The notes beneath the pieces are model-generated. The model was not told the DNA's origin and ran no database searches. It was given only the letters and a program-made list of their open reading frames with translations. A stretch of 64,000 bases of DNA from DATBGO01 sp963695645 (GTDB lineage: Bacteria > Actinomycetota > Actinomycetes > Streptosporangiales > Streptosporangiaceae). Shown here in pieces: positions 36,382-45,473 of this stretch. Each line of letters opens with the position of its first letter. Positions within the stretch are counted from its first letter, which is position 1. The translations under genes were made by a program, and so were the position numbers. The stretch lies in the NCBI GenBank assembly GCA_963695645.1, contig CAVOHC010000011.1:124001-188000 (forward strand). Direction: 5' to 3'.

Positions 36382-37335
36382 CTAGGCGGCAACGACGGCG
36401 AGTCCGTCTGCGGCCTGGCGCGGCTCCTGTGTGGCGTTCAGCAGCAGGTGCATCATCGGAACCTGCGGCGGGTCGGGTATGACCCGGACGCCCGGGACGT
36501 CGCCGAGCGCGGCCGCGATCGCGCGGGCGTGGCTGAGATAGGCGGGCATCAGCGGAAGCCGGAGCCGCAGGCAGCTCAGCGCCGACGCGGCGTTCGGCCA
36601 CAGACCGAACAAAGTGCCACCCATGCGCTGCCGCCACTCTCGCACCTCGGCGACGATGTCCGCGGGGCCAGCCACGCAGCAGCCCGCCAGCGCGCCGATG
36701 CCCTTGTAGAACGACACGTAGACGGTGTCGAAAAGCGCCGCGATCTCGGCCAGCGGCCTGCCGTACCCGGCAGCCGACTCCCATAGCCGGGCACCGTCCA
36801 GGTGCGTGGCGGCTCCCCGGCCCCTGGCCCATTCGACCGACGCCTGCAGCTCTTCCCAGTCTGGCTGCTGGCCACCCAGATCGCGTTGCGGCAGCTCGAT
36901 CAGCAGCGCAGCGGGCGGCTCGCTGACCGCGTGCAGGTCATCGATGGTCATCAGGCGGTCCAGGCCGCCGGCCGGGCGGCCGGTCAGGCCGTGCAACCGC
37001 TGGTAGGCCTGGCCTTCGTGCCGGTCCAGGTGGCACATCGGGTGGAAGATGACCGTCCGTCGCCGCCGCCTGTCGGCGTGTACCCGCAGCACTGACTGCT
37101 GGGCCATCGTGCCGCTGGGCACGAACGCGGCCGCTGGCTTGCCAAGCAGCCCGGCGATCTCCGACTCCAGTTCGGCGACCACGCCGCCGTCGCCGTAGCG
37201 GTCGGTGACCGTGTCGGCCGGGATTCCGGCCAGCAGGCCAGCTGCGGTCACCGGGCCATGGCCAGCGACGAAGCGGGTGCACTGGCCGCGCAGCGCGGCC
37301 TGCTCAGCGAGGGACAGCTCATCAATGGCAGGCAT
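36382..37335 (-). CDS. Threonine aldolase-like PLP enzyme, C-terminally truncated
   Basis: 317 residues. Fold type I features: VPSGTMAQQSVLRVHADRR, HLDGARLWESA, and the Schiff-base Lys in VYVSFYKGIGALAGCC. The family usually continues about 40-60 residues after the PQVPMMHLLL segment, but this frame stops after an unrelated AADGLAVVAA end, so the C-terminal domain is lost or replaced. May be inactive. Confidence 0.75.
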   Translation of the reverse strand: MPAIDELSLAEQAALRGQCTRFVAGHGPVTAAGLLAGIPADTVTDRYGDGGVVAELESEIAGLLGKPAAAFVPSGTMAQQSVLRVHADRRRRRTVIFHPMCHLDRHEGQAYQRLHGLTGRPAGGLDRLMTIDDLHAVSEPPAALLIELPQRDLGGQQPDWEELQASVEWARGRGAATHLDGARLWESAAGYGRPLAEIAALFDTVYVSFYKGIGALAGCCVAGPADIVAEVREWRQRMGGTLFGLWPNAASALSCLRLRLPLMPAYLSHARAIAAALGDVPGVRVIPDPPQVPMMHLLLNATQEPRQAADGLAVVAA

Positions 37336-37433
37336 GCCTCATTATGCCGTCAGGGACGGCCGGGCTCAGCGGCAAGCTAGGGACCTGGTACGAGCGCGAC
37401 CTGAGCGCAGGCCGACTCCGGGCATTTTCCGTA

Positions 37434-38189
37434 TCATGCCTGGTCGGCGGTCTTCGTGATGTCGGCCGGCTGAGGATCAGCGTCGCTCGTTCCCGGTCCC
37501 TGGACGGCTGCGGCGGCGGCGGCCATCATCGGTTCGCCCTTCTTCCCCTGGTATCTGCCGTAGGCGACCGTCCACGCCATGAAGATGCCCGCCCAGATAT
37601 ACGGCAGGACCTTGGAAAGGGACAGGGCCGTGCCGGTCGAGGTGTTATAGACGATGGCGACCCGCAGGGCGGCTTCGAGCAGGAAACCGACGCCCCATAC
37701 GGCGGTGATGATCCGGAAGATGTGCCGGAAGCCCTCATATTGCCAGAGGCCGGTCATCTCGCGGCCTTTAGCGGTGTCCGGGCCGATGAACTCCACGGCG
37801 AAGCCGTACATCAGCGGGCGCCGCGTCCACAGCGAGCCCAGGCAGGCCACGCCGAATATGGCCGTGGGCACCGATCCCTCCATCAGCACCAGCCTGGCGC
37901 TGTGGCTGATCAGGCCCAGCACCGTGCCGACGAGGATCCCGGCTAGGACCAGGGCGCCGACGACGTCGAGACGGCGGTGCTGGATGACGCCAATGGCCAC
38001 GCCCAGTGCGGGGAACACGCCGCTCAGCACCAGAGCCGTCACCGTGCTCATCCCGGCGGAGCGCAGCAGGCTGTACGCGATCAGCGGTGCGGCGACGTCG
38101 ATGATGACGATTTTCGCGATCGAGCGGACTCGGCCGGTTATCTCCGGCTTGGTTCCTGCGGTTGGCTTGGCATCGCGGCTCGCGTCCAC
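37434..38189 (-). CDS. VC0807-like membrane protein
   Basis: 251 residues with about six hydrophobic segments (IVIIDVAAPLIAYSLLRSAG, ALVLSGVFPALGVAIGVIQH, VGALVLAGILVGTVLGLISH, FRHIFRIITAVWGVGFLLEA). The order and the conserved RPLMYGFAVEF string fit VC0807-family proteins. Divergent from a PadR gene with an operator-like palindrome between them, so likely its target. Confidence 0.75.
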   Translation of the reverse strand: MDASRDAKPTAGTKPEITGRVRSIAKIVIIDVAAPLIAYSLLRSAGMSTVTALVLSGVFPALGVAIGVIQHRRLDVVGALVLAGILVGTVLGLISHSARLVLMEGSVPTAIFGVACLGSLWTRRPLMYGFAVEFIGPDTAKGREMTGLWQYEGFRHIFRIITAVWGVGFLLEAALRVAIVYNTSTGTALSLSKVLPYIWAGIFMAWTVAYGRYQGKKGEPMMAAAAAAVQGPGTSDADPQPADITKTADQA

Positions 38190-38301
38190 GACAAGTGCCT
38201 TTCGTGCTGGCCTGCGGATCCCTGTCCTCGTCTGGCGGTGGCAAGCGCTGCTGCTCCGAGCCAGGTGAAATGGTGCGCGCCCCCAGCTATCTTCCCAGCA
38301 G

Positions 38302-38322
38302 CATAGGTCGGTTCGACCTATG
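38302..38322. promoter_or_regulatory. Perfect 9-3-9 palindrome, candidate PadR operator
   Basis: CATAGGTCG-GTT-CGACCTATG lies between the divergent membrane-protein and PadR genes, about 15-20 bases upstream of the PadR start. Placement and symmetry fit a PadR dimer site. Confidence 0.7.
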
Positions 38323-38344
38323 GAGGCAAGGTAGATTGCTGATC

Positions 38345-38923
38345 ATGGCCGAACCACAGCTCACCCCGTTCGAGCACATACTGATCGGCCTGGTCTGCCT
38401 GTCGCCGGCCTCCGGCTACGACCTGAAGCGGATATTCGCCGCCACTCCGATGGGCATCTACCAGCCCAGTTCCGGTTCGCTCTATCCGGCGTTGCGCCGC
38501 CTGGAAGCGAAGGGCCTGGTAAAGGCACGGGACGGGACCGACGAGTCGGCCAGGCACCGCCGCGTGTACGAGCCGACCCAGGCCGGCCGGGCGGCCCACG
38601 CGACCTGGCTGCACACGCCCGTGGAAGTGTCCACGGTCTCGCGTGACCTGGGGTTGCACCTCATGCGCTTCGTAATGATGGAACACGCGTCTTCACGCGA
38701 GGAGGTGCTCAGCTTCCTCGATAACCTCAAGGATGCGCTCGCGGCGTTCACCGCCGGGCTGGAGCGGTACGCGGGAGCCACCGCGCAGCTCGACGATCGC
38801 CACCCGGGCCTGGCCCTGGACCACGGCCTGGCGGTCTACCGCGCCAGCCTGCGATGGACCAGGCACGCCATCGCCGCACTCCGCGCCGCTCCTGCCCCCT
38901 CCTCGCAGCCATCGTCTTGGTAG
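38345..38923 (+). CDS. PadR-family transcriptional regulator
   Basis: 192 residues from ATG at 38345; an in-frame TTG at 38336 is better spaced from a GGAGG. Winged-helix part: FEHILIGLVCLSPASGYDLKRIF, GIYQPSSGSLYPALRRLEAKGLV, RRVYEPTQAGRAA; then a C-terminal PadR/VirR-like helical domain. Likely autoregulated and controlling the divergent VC0807-like gene through the palindrome. Confidence 0.9.
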   Translation: MAEPQLTPFEHILIGLVCLSPASGYDLKRIFAATPMGIYQPSSGSLYPALRRLEAKGLVKARDGTDESARHRRVYEPTQAGRAAHATWLHTPVEVSTVSRDLGLHLMRFVMMEHASSREEVLSFLDNLKDALAAFTAGLERYAGATAQLDDRHPGLALDHGLAVYRASLRWTRHAIAALRAAPAPSSQPSSW

Positions 38924-38940
38924 CCGCGGGTCACGCCTGT

Positions 38941-39093
38941 GACGGCAAGGAGCCGGCCATCAGCGTCAAAGGCGAGGTCATTGACCTGTGGTACTCCGGG
39001 AAGGCGCACACCCACGACGGCAGCATCCAGGCGGTGACCGCCCCGGACGGGCTGCCGCTGTGGGTTTCGGCGGTGGAGCCCGGCCGTATTTGA
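38941..39093 (+). mobile_element. IS5-family transposase fragment
   Basis: Reads SVKGEVIDLWYSGKAHTHDG, then SIQAVTAPDGLPLWVSAVEP: the DDE-core beginning of IS5-type transposases, cut on both sides. Follows directly after the PadR gene. The rest to 39289 has no gene. Confidence 0.7.
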
Positions 39094-39289
39094 ATGGCAG
39101 CGGGCCGACTTGCGTTTCGCGGGACACAACCTCGACTGATTTTGTTCGCGAAAGTAACCGCGAATGTTCGCGAGTTTTGACCGCGCTTGCCGGTCCGGAC
39201 CATGATCAATGTTCGGGAGCAGCGACCGCAGTCTGCAGTGCAGGTTGCGGGCCTTGCATGACGATTAAGCGGGTCTGCCAGTGCTGTGT

Positions 39290-40042
39290 TCAGCTGCCGA
39301 CGGCTGGGCGTCTGGGCTGGGCTGGTAACGGGGTAAGGCGGATGCTTGTCTGGGTTCCGAGCTCGCGGAATCCGAGGGCACCGGCGACACGCCGAGACGT
39401 CTGCGGTCGTGCCCGCCACTGTGGCAGCTTGCCTTCGTGGATTGCGTGGGTAACGGCGGCTGATGCGGCGGCGCGGGCCAGGCCGCGGCCCCGTGCCGCG
39501 GCAGCCGTCAGCACGCAGAGGTGCGCGGTGCGGCAGGGCCAGTCCCGGTAGCCTGCGGCGGCAACGATGTGGCCGTGCTCGCGGATTGTGAAGGCTGGCG
39601 AGGTGATCTCCGGCATGCCGCTTTCTTCGAGATCGGCGGTGCCGGCTGCCGACAGGAACATTCTCAGGGCGGGGTCGTGCGGATCCAGCGGCCGGGCGGG
39701 GGCGTGATCATGCTGGGGGCGGAAGTCCGCAGGGTCCAGGTAGGCCAGGGTCGCCGGGCCGCGTATCTCTGCGATGTGCAGCCTGCGGCTGAGTACTGCG
39801 GTGTCGGTGAGAGACGCGGCGGGCAGGCTGCTGAGGGCTTGCTGCATGTGGTGCGCGGTTGCCGGATCCGGTGCGGTGGCGATGGCAGCGTCTTCGATGA
39901 CCACGATGCCGGTCCAGCCTGGCGGGCAGAGATAGGACCGGGGAGACACGGCGACGCTGATGATAGGGGTGAACTCGGCCGGAGTCCCGGCGAGGCTTTC
40001 CCACAGCGCCCGGGTCCTGGCTGTCAGTGCGGGCAAGGGCAT
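39290..40042 (-). CDS. GNAT acetyltransferase with N-terminal extension
   Basis: 250 residues. The C-terminal half is the GNAT domain (FTIREHGHIVAAAGYRDWP, LCVLTAAAARGRGLARAAAS acetyl-CoA loop, QTSRRVAGALGFRELGTQ). The N-terminal 120 residues resemble the non-catalytic half of two-domain GNATs. Substrate unknown. Confidence 0.82.
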   Translation of the reverse strand: MPLPALTARTRALWESLAGTPAEFTPIISVAVSPRSYLCPPGWTGIVVIEDAAIATAPDPATAHHMQQALSSLPAASLTDTAVLSRRLHIAEIRGPATLAYLDPADFRPQHDHAPARPLDPHDPALRMFLSAAGTADLEESGMPEITSPAFTIREHGHIVAAAGYRDWPCRTAHLCVLTAAAARGRGLARAAASAAVTHAIHEGKLPQWRARPQTSRRVAGALGFRELGTQTSIRLTPLPAQPRRPAVGS

Positions 40043-40179
40043 AGCTCAATCTTGCTGGGTGATTATGGCTGGCCTGGCGGGAAGAGGTGTTCGCCGTCGT
40101 TGCTACCGAGCAGGAAGATGAACCTGGCCTCTGGATGTCAGGAATTTCGGCGAGCCTCCCACCAGGTCCGCAGCCGCCG

Positions 40180-40377
40180 CTAACTGCTGGGATGCGGCGC
40201 GGTGCAGTGGATTTGCGGGTTCACGCCCAGGTAGTTGAGGGGGCCGGCGAGGATCGTCACAGCGGTCGTGCTGGCCTTGCTGCAGCTGCCGATGGTCCCG
40301 TGGTAATCGCCACGCTGCCCGGCGGCGAAGCCGCCGATGACCAGCCAGATGATAAGAAGCACCGATCCGATGTGCAT
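40180..40377 (-). CDS. Small membrane protein of unknown function
   Basis: 65 residues: MHIGSVLLIIWLVIGGFAAG helix, QRGDY, then TTAVTILAGPLNYLGVNPQI. A very similar small protein recurs in actinobacteria. One or two membrane segments; role unknown. Confidence 0.65.
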   Translation of the reverse strand: MHIGSVLLIIWLVIGGFAAGQRGDYHGTIGSCSKASTTAVTILAGPLNYLGVNPQIHCTAPHPSS

Positions 40378-40795
40378 GTGGCCTCCCTCAGCACTATTAG
40401 CAGCCTTAAATCAAAGAGAAAGCCAGTAACAGCTGCCGGTACTTATCCTTTGCCCAGGCCCTGGAATGAAGCCTACCCAGGCGCGGCGACGCCGAGTCCG
40501 GTATGCGCCGGCGTCCGTGCTTTTCCAGAAATCTGGAAGCTGGCGTGGCCTTTCAAAAAGCTGGCGGGCAGCGAACCAGGAATGATCGCCGGTGCTGCAG
40601 CGGCCGGATCGCAGTCCGGCCGACCAGCCAGGAGGTTCTTCCTTCGCCAGTGGCCGGCGGCCGTCGTGGCGGGAGGAGGACCGGCATCTGATCGGGCCGC
40701 AAGGCAAGAAGAGATAACAACGTCTGTACGCTGGAGCCTCGCCGTCAGGAGCCCGGCGTACGACATGGGCAACCACCGCCAGTCAGGAGGCCGCT
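40378..40795. other. Non-coding interval
   Basis: About 420 bases, AT-richer near 40385-40450 (CAGCCTTAAATCAAAGAGAA), probably promoter region for the small membrane protein. Apart from an AGGAGG ribosome site at its right end for the next gene, nothing was recognised. Confidence 0.4.
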
Positions 40796-41194
40796 GTGCC
40801 TGAGTTCCCGCCGATCGCCCACGTCGCCGTGACGGTGACTGATCTGGATCGAAGCACTCGCTGGTACAGCGAGCTGCTGGCCGCCGAACCTGTCCTCGAC
40901 GAGGACGAGCAGATCGGGGGCTTTCACCACACCGTGTTCGCGCTCGGCGGAGGGCAGCTGCTCGGCTTGCATACGCACACCGATGCCGCAACTGACAGAT
41001 TCGACGAGCACCGCACTGGCCTGGATCACGTTGCCTTCGCCTGCCGTGACCGCGGTGAGCTGCAGGGGTGGGCCGCACGCCTGGACGAACTCGGCATTGT
41101 GCATGGCGGGATCGTGGACGCCCATTATGGCTCTGGTGTCTCCTTCCGCGATCCAGACGGAATTGCGCTCGAGTTCTTCGCGCCGCCTGCCTGA
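40796..41194 (+). CDS. VOC-fold (glyoxalase-like) protein
   Basis: 132 residues from GTG at 40796 with AGGAGG five bases upstream. Complete VOC module: HVAVTVTDLDRSTRWYSELL, GGFHHTVFALGGGQLLGLHT, GLDHVAFACRD and FRDPDGIALEFFAPP, with His/Glu metal ligands kept. Convergent with the mft operon end; no functional link evident. Confidence 0.85.
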   Translation: MPEFPPIAHVAVTVTDLDRSTRWYSELLAAEPVLDEDEQIGGFHHTVFALGGGQLLGLHTHTDAATDRFDEHRTGLDHVAFACRDRGELQGWAARLDELGIVHGGIVDAHYGSGVSFRDPDGIALEFFAPPA

Positions 41195-41207
41195 CCCAGG
41201 CCTTGCC

Positions 41208-42722
41208 CTATGAGGGGCTATCTGGCCGACCGTGAGCCGCGCCGGACGGCCTGAGCCGGGGCGTGCCTCGTCCGCTCGTTAGTCGCGGGATCAACGGTGC
41301 GGCGGTGCGGCGGCGGATGGCGCCGCCCCACAGGCCCGCCCCGTAGGCCATGTCATCCAGCCGGAGGATCAGCAGGTAACTGAGGGGATTCAGGCTCGAG
41401 CCGCTGCGCCGGTAGTCGATCAGCCCCTCGATGGCGGCGCCGGCAATGAGCACGTGCCGTGCCCGTCGGCTCCGCGCGGCGGCGAGTGCGGCTACCGGCC
41501 AGTAGTGCCGGGTGGCGCACCGTGTCAGCTGTCCTGCCGTGCCGCGCACGGCAGCCAGCGTCAGCAGCGCGCCGGCTCGCACGGGAGTATCCGCGTCGGG
41601 TATCCGGCGGATCAGGCGTATCGCTGCCCCCGTGGTCAGCGCCATGGCGACGCCGAGCGGGACCGGCCGTCCGCGGAGTACGAGCGCGCACGCCGCGACC
41701 GACCATGGTGCGGCGTTCAACGGCGGCACCTGGCCGGGGTGCCGCAGGGCCAGTTCGGCCGCCGCGGACCCGTAGCTGGCTCGCTGCATGAGCCAGCTGC
41801 GCAGATTGGCGCGGTGGCAATGGCCCACCCGGGCGCTGGGCACGTAGCGCATTCGCCAGCCGGCATGATGCAGGCGCAGGCACAGGTCGACGTCTTCGCC
41901 GAACCTGAGTTCCGGGGCGAAGCCGCCGCCCACGGCCGCCTTGCGGACCACCAATGCCGCTCCCGGGACGTATGCCAGCGCGGACAGCGGCGCGATCGGT
42001 GCCTCGCGCCCGCCCATCCCCAGCGGCGACCGGACGTCCTCGTACCGGCCGAGGCGGTCTGGATGAGGCTGGGGTATGCCAACTACCCGGGGCGCCGCCA
42101 GCGCCAGGGCGGGATCGGCGAACTGTGCCAGCAGCGGGCTCAGCCAGCCGGGCTCCGGCAGCACGTCGGAGTCGCAGAAAGCGACATATCCGGTCCTGGC
42201 CTGGCGCAGCCCGGTGTTGCGCGCCGCCGCGGGCCCCTGGTTGCGTGGATGAACGAGCAGGGTGGCGCCGTGCAGGCGGGTCACCGAGGCCACCGCGGCG
42301 CGGTTCACGGATCCGTCGTCGACGACCAGCGCCGGAACACCCGATGTCTGCGGGTCGGCGCACAAGGCGGTCAGCAGAAGGTCCAGCCGGTGCGCCCGGT
42401 CCCGTACCGGGATCACGATCGTGACGTCGCGCACAGGCTGAGCAGGGGGGCGCGGGTGCACGACGCCGATATCCATGAGCCGCCGGGCCATTGCCGCTGT
42501 CGCCGCGTCCGCCACGGTAAACCTGCCGGGTTCGAGAATGCGCGCCGCCGGCGTGCTAAGCCGCAGCAGCCTGGGGGGCGAGCCGCCGAGCATCAGCCGG
42601 CCGTCACGGGAGCAGTGCACGTCACCGGCGAGCTCGACGGCAAATCCGTTCGGCAGCGTGGTATCCGGGGGCGCCGCCAGTTCGGCAAGCGCGCCGGCAG
42701 CGGGCGGGTCTGGCCGCGTCAT
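41208..42722 (-). CDS. mftF: Mycofactocin glycosyltransferase MftF
   Basis: 504 residues from ATG at 42722, overlapping the SDR stop as ATGA. The GT-2 domain after an N-terminal family-specific region has VTIVIPVRDRAHRLDLLLTAL, VPALVVDDGS, AFCDSDVLPEPGWL (DxD-like), FGEDVDLCLRL, then C-terminal membrane-associated segments. MftF adds beta-1,4-glucose oligomers to mycofactocin. Last gene of the operon; its position after mftE and the SDR supports the call. Confidence 0.93.
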   Translation of the reverse strand: MTRPDPPAAGALAELAAPPDTTLPNGFAVELAGDVHCSRDGRLMLGGSPPRLLRLSTPAARILEPGRFTVADAATAAMARRLMDIGVVHPRPPAQPVRDVTIVIPVRDRAHRLDLLLTALCADPQTSGVPALVVDDGSVNRAAVASVTRLHGATLLVHPRNQGPAAARNTGLRQARTGYVAFCDSDVLPEPGWLSPLLAQFADPALALAAPRVVGIPQPHPDRLGRYEDVRSPLGMGGREAPIAPLSALAYVPGAALVVRKAAVGGGFAPELRFGEDVDLCLRLHHAGWRMRYVPSARVGHCHRANLRSWLMQRASYGSAAAELALRHPGQVPPLNAAPWSVAACALVLRGRPVPLGVAMALTTGAAIRLIRRIPDADTPVRAGALLTLAAVRGTAGQLTRCATRHYWPVAALAAARSRRARHVLIAGAAIEGLIDYRRSGSSLNPLSYLLILRLDDMAYGAGLWGGAIRRRTAAPLIPRLTSGRGTPRLRPSGAAHGRPDSPS

Positions 42723-43504
42723 CCCGCGAATCCGCCGTCGGCGTGCAGCACGGATCCGGTGACGGCGCTGGCCTCGGGCGAGCAGGCCCACGCCACCACC
42801 GACGCCACCTCCTCCGGCTCGAGCAGCCGGCCCACCAGCTGGTGGTCGGCGAGCTGCTCGGCGTCGGCGAGCTGGTAGAGGTCCGCAGTCGCCTGCAGCA
42901 TGTCGGTCCTGGTGGACCCGGGCGATATGGCGACCGCATTCACCCCTGTTCCCTGCAAGTCACAGGCGAGGCCGCGGATCAGCCCGAGCACGGCGTGCTT
43001 GGCTGCGCAGTACCCGCCGAGCCCCCACAGGCCGCAGTGCGCTCCCGCCGAGGCGAGCGCGACAAACCGGCCGTCCCGGGGCGGCGGAATGCGCAAGAGC
43101 GCCGGCACGGCGGCGCGCGCCAGGTTCAGCACCCCGGTCACGTCCACATCGAGGAGCGTCCGCCAGTCCGTATCCGACAGCTCCCATGCCGGGCCGCCGC
43201 CGAGAATGACCCCGGCCGCGGCCACCGCGGCGTCCAGCCGGCCGAACTCGCGTTGAGCCGCTTTTACGGCACCGGTCAGGGCGGCGGCGTCACGCACGTC
43301 CGCCTGCACCGGGCACACCTGCGGGAAAGCCGCGGCGAGGGCGGCAAGCTGGTCCGGGCTGGCGAGCGGGTACGGCACGTCCGGGTCGTCGGCGCAGCAG
43401 TCGACCGCGACCACGGCCCAGCCGTCCTTGGCCAGCCGGCGGACCACGGCGGCGCCGATGCCCCGTGCGGCGCCGCTGACCACCGCGACCCGCTGGCCGA
43501 TCAT
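42719..43504 (-). CDS. Mycofactocin-coupled SDR-family oxidoreductase
   Basis: 261 residues from ATG at 43504, overlapping the mftE stop as ATGA. Rossmann motif VVSGAARGIG, catalytic Ser and YxxxK (SAGAHCGL, GGYCAAKHA). After beta strand 2 it carries the CCADDPDVPYPLASPDQLAA insertion typical of SDRs that hold NAD non-exchangeably and need mycofactocin as external acceptor. Oxidises an unknown alcohol. Confidence 0.9.
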   Translation of the reverse strand: MIGQRVAVVSGAARGIGAAVVRRLAKDGWAVVAVDCCADDPDVPYPLASPDQLAALAAAFPQVCPVQADVRDAAALTGAVKAAQREFGRLDAAVAAAGVILGGGPAWELSDTDWRTLLDVDVTGVLNLARAAVPALLRIPPPRDGRFVALASAGAHCGLWGLGGYCAAKHAVLGLIRGLACDLQGTGVNAVAISPGSTRTDMLQATADLYQLADAEQLADHQLVGRLLEPEEVASVVAWACSPEASAVTGSVLHADGGFAG

Positions 43505-44292
43505 GCCTGGGCTCCGGTCGCCGCCGATGCGGAAGCGGGCCCGGCGGCAGGCGGCCCCATGGACGCGGGCGGGCGGCCGGCCAGGCGGCCCTGCTCGTTG
43601 ACCCGCCATGCCCTGATGTCGCGGGCCAGCCGCGCCGCCATCCCGGCCAGCAGCCGCTCGCCCTGCTGGGCGCTGGCCCTGGCGGGGTCCCCGAGCACGC
43701 CGGACTCGCTGACCCCGCGGACGGACTCGGCGATCAGCCTGCCCAGCAGCCGCTCGATCGGCTCGCATGGGCCGGCGACGGCGCGCTCGGCATGTACGGC
43801 CGTGCCGCGCAGCGCCAGCATCATCGAGGTCTCGGCGTGCCCGGCGTGCAAGTCACCGCCGGCCGGACGGCACGGCCACCATGCGGCGTCGCTGCCCTCG
43901 CGCCGCAGCGCGGCGATGGCGGCCGGCATGCTGGGCAGGTTGCCGCCGTGCCCGTTGATGACCAGCAGCCTGCCTGCCCAGCGCAGCATCGAGCGGCCAA
44001 GCTCCACGATCAGCAGCGACAGTGCCTCGTGCCCGATCGACACGGTACCGGGAAAGCCCTCGTGCTCGCCGCTGGCCCCGTATGGCTGGCCGGGCGCGAC
44101 GAGGATGTCCGTGTCATCGCAGAGCAGCGCGACGGCTCGTTCGGCCACGTCCTGCGCGACCGCCAGGTCGGTATCCAGCGGCAGATGCGGACCATGCTGC
44201 TCACAGGACCCCAGCGGCAGCGCGATGAGCGGCTTCCGGCTGGCCAGGTCCGGCCAGCTCTGGTCGGCGAGCCTCGCGATCAATCTAGTCAC
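43501..44292 (-). CDS. mftE: Mycofactocin maturation peptidase MftE (creatininase family)
   Basis: 263 residues. Creatininase-family metal motifs: LGSCEQHGPHLPLDTD, VINGHGGNLP and HAGHAETSMM. MftE cleaves the MftC-modified peptide to release the cyclised Val-Tyr-derived dipeptide. An extra Pro/Ala-rich C-terminal tail (about 24 residues) is present. Overlaps the ETF beta stop by eight bases. Confidence 0.94.
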   Translation of the reverse strand: MTRLIARLADQSWPDLASRKPLIALPLGSCEQHGPHLPLDTDLAVAQDVAERAVALLCDDTDILVAPGQPYGASGEHEGFPGTVSIGHEALSLLIVELGRSMLRWAGRLLVINGHGGNLPSMPAAIAALRREGSDAAWWPCRPAGGDLHAGHAETSMMLALRGTAVHAERAVAGPCEPIERLLGRLIAESVRGVSESGVLGDPARASAQQGERLLAGMAARLARDIRAWRVNEQGRLAGRPPASMGPPAAGPASASAATGAQA

Positions 44293-45163
44293 CGACAGCG
44301 AGATAACCGTGGCGACGCAGGTACCCGAGCAGTTCGTCGGCAGCCGGTCCCGGGGACAGCGGGCCGAGCACGGTGGGCGGGGTGCGCTCCGTGAGCGCGC
44401 CGGTCAGCTCCAGCGTCCGGTGCAGGGCCGAACCGGAGGGACCCGCGAGCTCGCGCGGCCGGGGCCGGTACGGATGTGCGCCCAGCACCCGGATCCGCCG
44501 CGGCGCGGCGGCGGCCGGCGTGGCGGCCACCGTGATCGCGGCGACCTCGCTGGCCAGGGTGGCGAGTAGCCCGGCCCGCCGCAGCCGTACCCCGGCCGCC
44601 TCGACTGACACCACGGCGGGCGGCCGCACTATCAGCACCTCGCGGCGACCGCCGTCGAGGCGCCGGTGCACCCGCAATGCGCGGTCCTCCGCGGGCTTCA
44701 GCTGCACGCAGCCCAGGGCCTGCGCGGCGCTCAGCGACGCAGCCAGGAACGCGGGAAACGAGCCGGTGGCCCGGTCGGCCGTCCGGTCGCCGCACAGCAC
44801 CAGAGCCGGCATCCCGTAGTGGTGGCGCAGGGCCGCGGCGAGCGCGGCGGCGGATTCCTGCTCTCCGCCGACCAGGCCCGCCGGGCGCGGGCCCGCCGTC
44901 CAGCTGGCCGGCTCGACGCGCAGCCCCTGCGCAGCGCCTGCCGCCAGCGCGTCCCGCAGCATCGCATCGGCCTCGGGCGGGCCGACGGTGGCCGCGACCA
45001 CCTGGGCATCCCACCGCTCCGCCAGGCGCAGCGCGTGCTCCAGGGCCGCGAGCTCCGACTGGGTCGGCCCGCGGTCGCGACGATCGGCGCGCACCGCCCC
45101 GGTAAGCGGGTCGACTTCGGTCTCGCGCCAGGACCAGCCGAGCGCCGCGACGATCACCGTCAT
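44285..45163 (-). CDS. etfB: Electron transfer flavoprotein beta subunit, mycofactocin-associated
   Basis: 292 residues. ETF-beta order is visible but divergent: MTVIVAALGWSW, EHALRLAERWDAQVVAATVG, LVLCGDRTADRATGSFPAFL, and a long C-terminal extension. Pairs with the ETF alpha four genes upstream. Lies six bases after the FixX-like gene, in one operon. Confidence 0.85.
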   Translation of the reverse strand: MTVIVAALGWSWRETEVDPLTGAVRADRRDRGPTQSELAALEHALRLAERWDAQVVAATVGPPEADAMLRDALAAGAAQGLRVEPASWTAGPRPAGLVGGEQESAAALAAALRHHYGMPALVLCGDRTADRATGSFPAFLAASLSAAQALGCVQLKPAEDRALRVHRRLDGGRREVLIVRPPAVVSVEAAGVRLRRAGLLATLASEVAAITVAATPAAAAPRRIRVLGAHPYRPRPRELAGPSGSALHRTLELTGALTERTPPTVLGPLSPGPAADELLGYLRRHGYLAVGD

Positions 45164-45169
45164 GCTCCC

Positions 45170-45460
45170 TCACCCTTTCCGGAACACGACGCCGTCGCCG
45201 CCCGCAGGGTAGCTCCAGGAGATGGCTCCCTCGTGATTGCAGACCTGATAGCAGGTACCGCATTCGAAGCACTGCTCGTAGTTGAAAAGGATGCCGCCGC
45301 CGGCTGTCGGCACGAACAGGCCGGCCGGACAGGCGTGCACGCACTCCTTGGTCGTGCAGGAGCGGCATACGTCGGAGTCGACCGTGATGTGCGCCCGTTC
45401 GCCGACCCGGAACTCGACGCTCGCCATCCGCTCGTCGAAGGACATCTCGGCGTAGCTCAT
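45170..45460 (-). CDS. fixX: FixX-like ferredoxin
   Basis: 96 residues. Two Cys clusters: CRSCTTKECVHACP and CFECGTCYQVCN, with the second cluster ending in CNHEGAISW as in FixX/ETF-QO ferredoxin domains. Forms the iron-sulfur half of the ETF:quinone oxidoreductase with the adjacent FixC-like protein. Confidence 0.93.
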   Translation of the reverse strand: MSYAEMSFDERMASVEFRVGERAHITVDSDVCRSCTTKECVHACPAGLFVPTAGGGILFNYEQCFECGTCYQVCNHEGAISWSYPAGGDGVVFRKG

Positions 45461-45473
45461 CTGTCTCGCTCCC

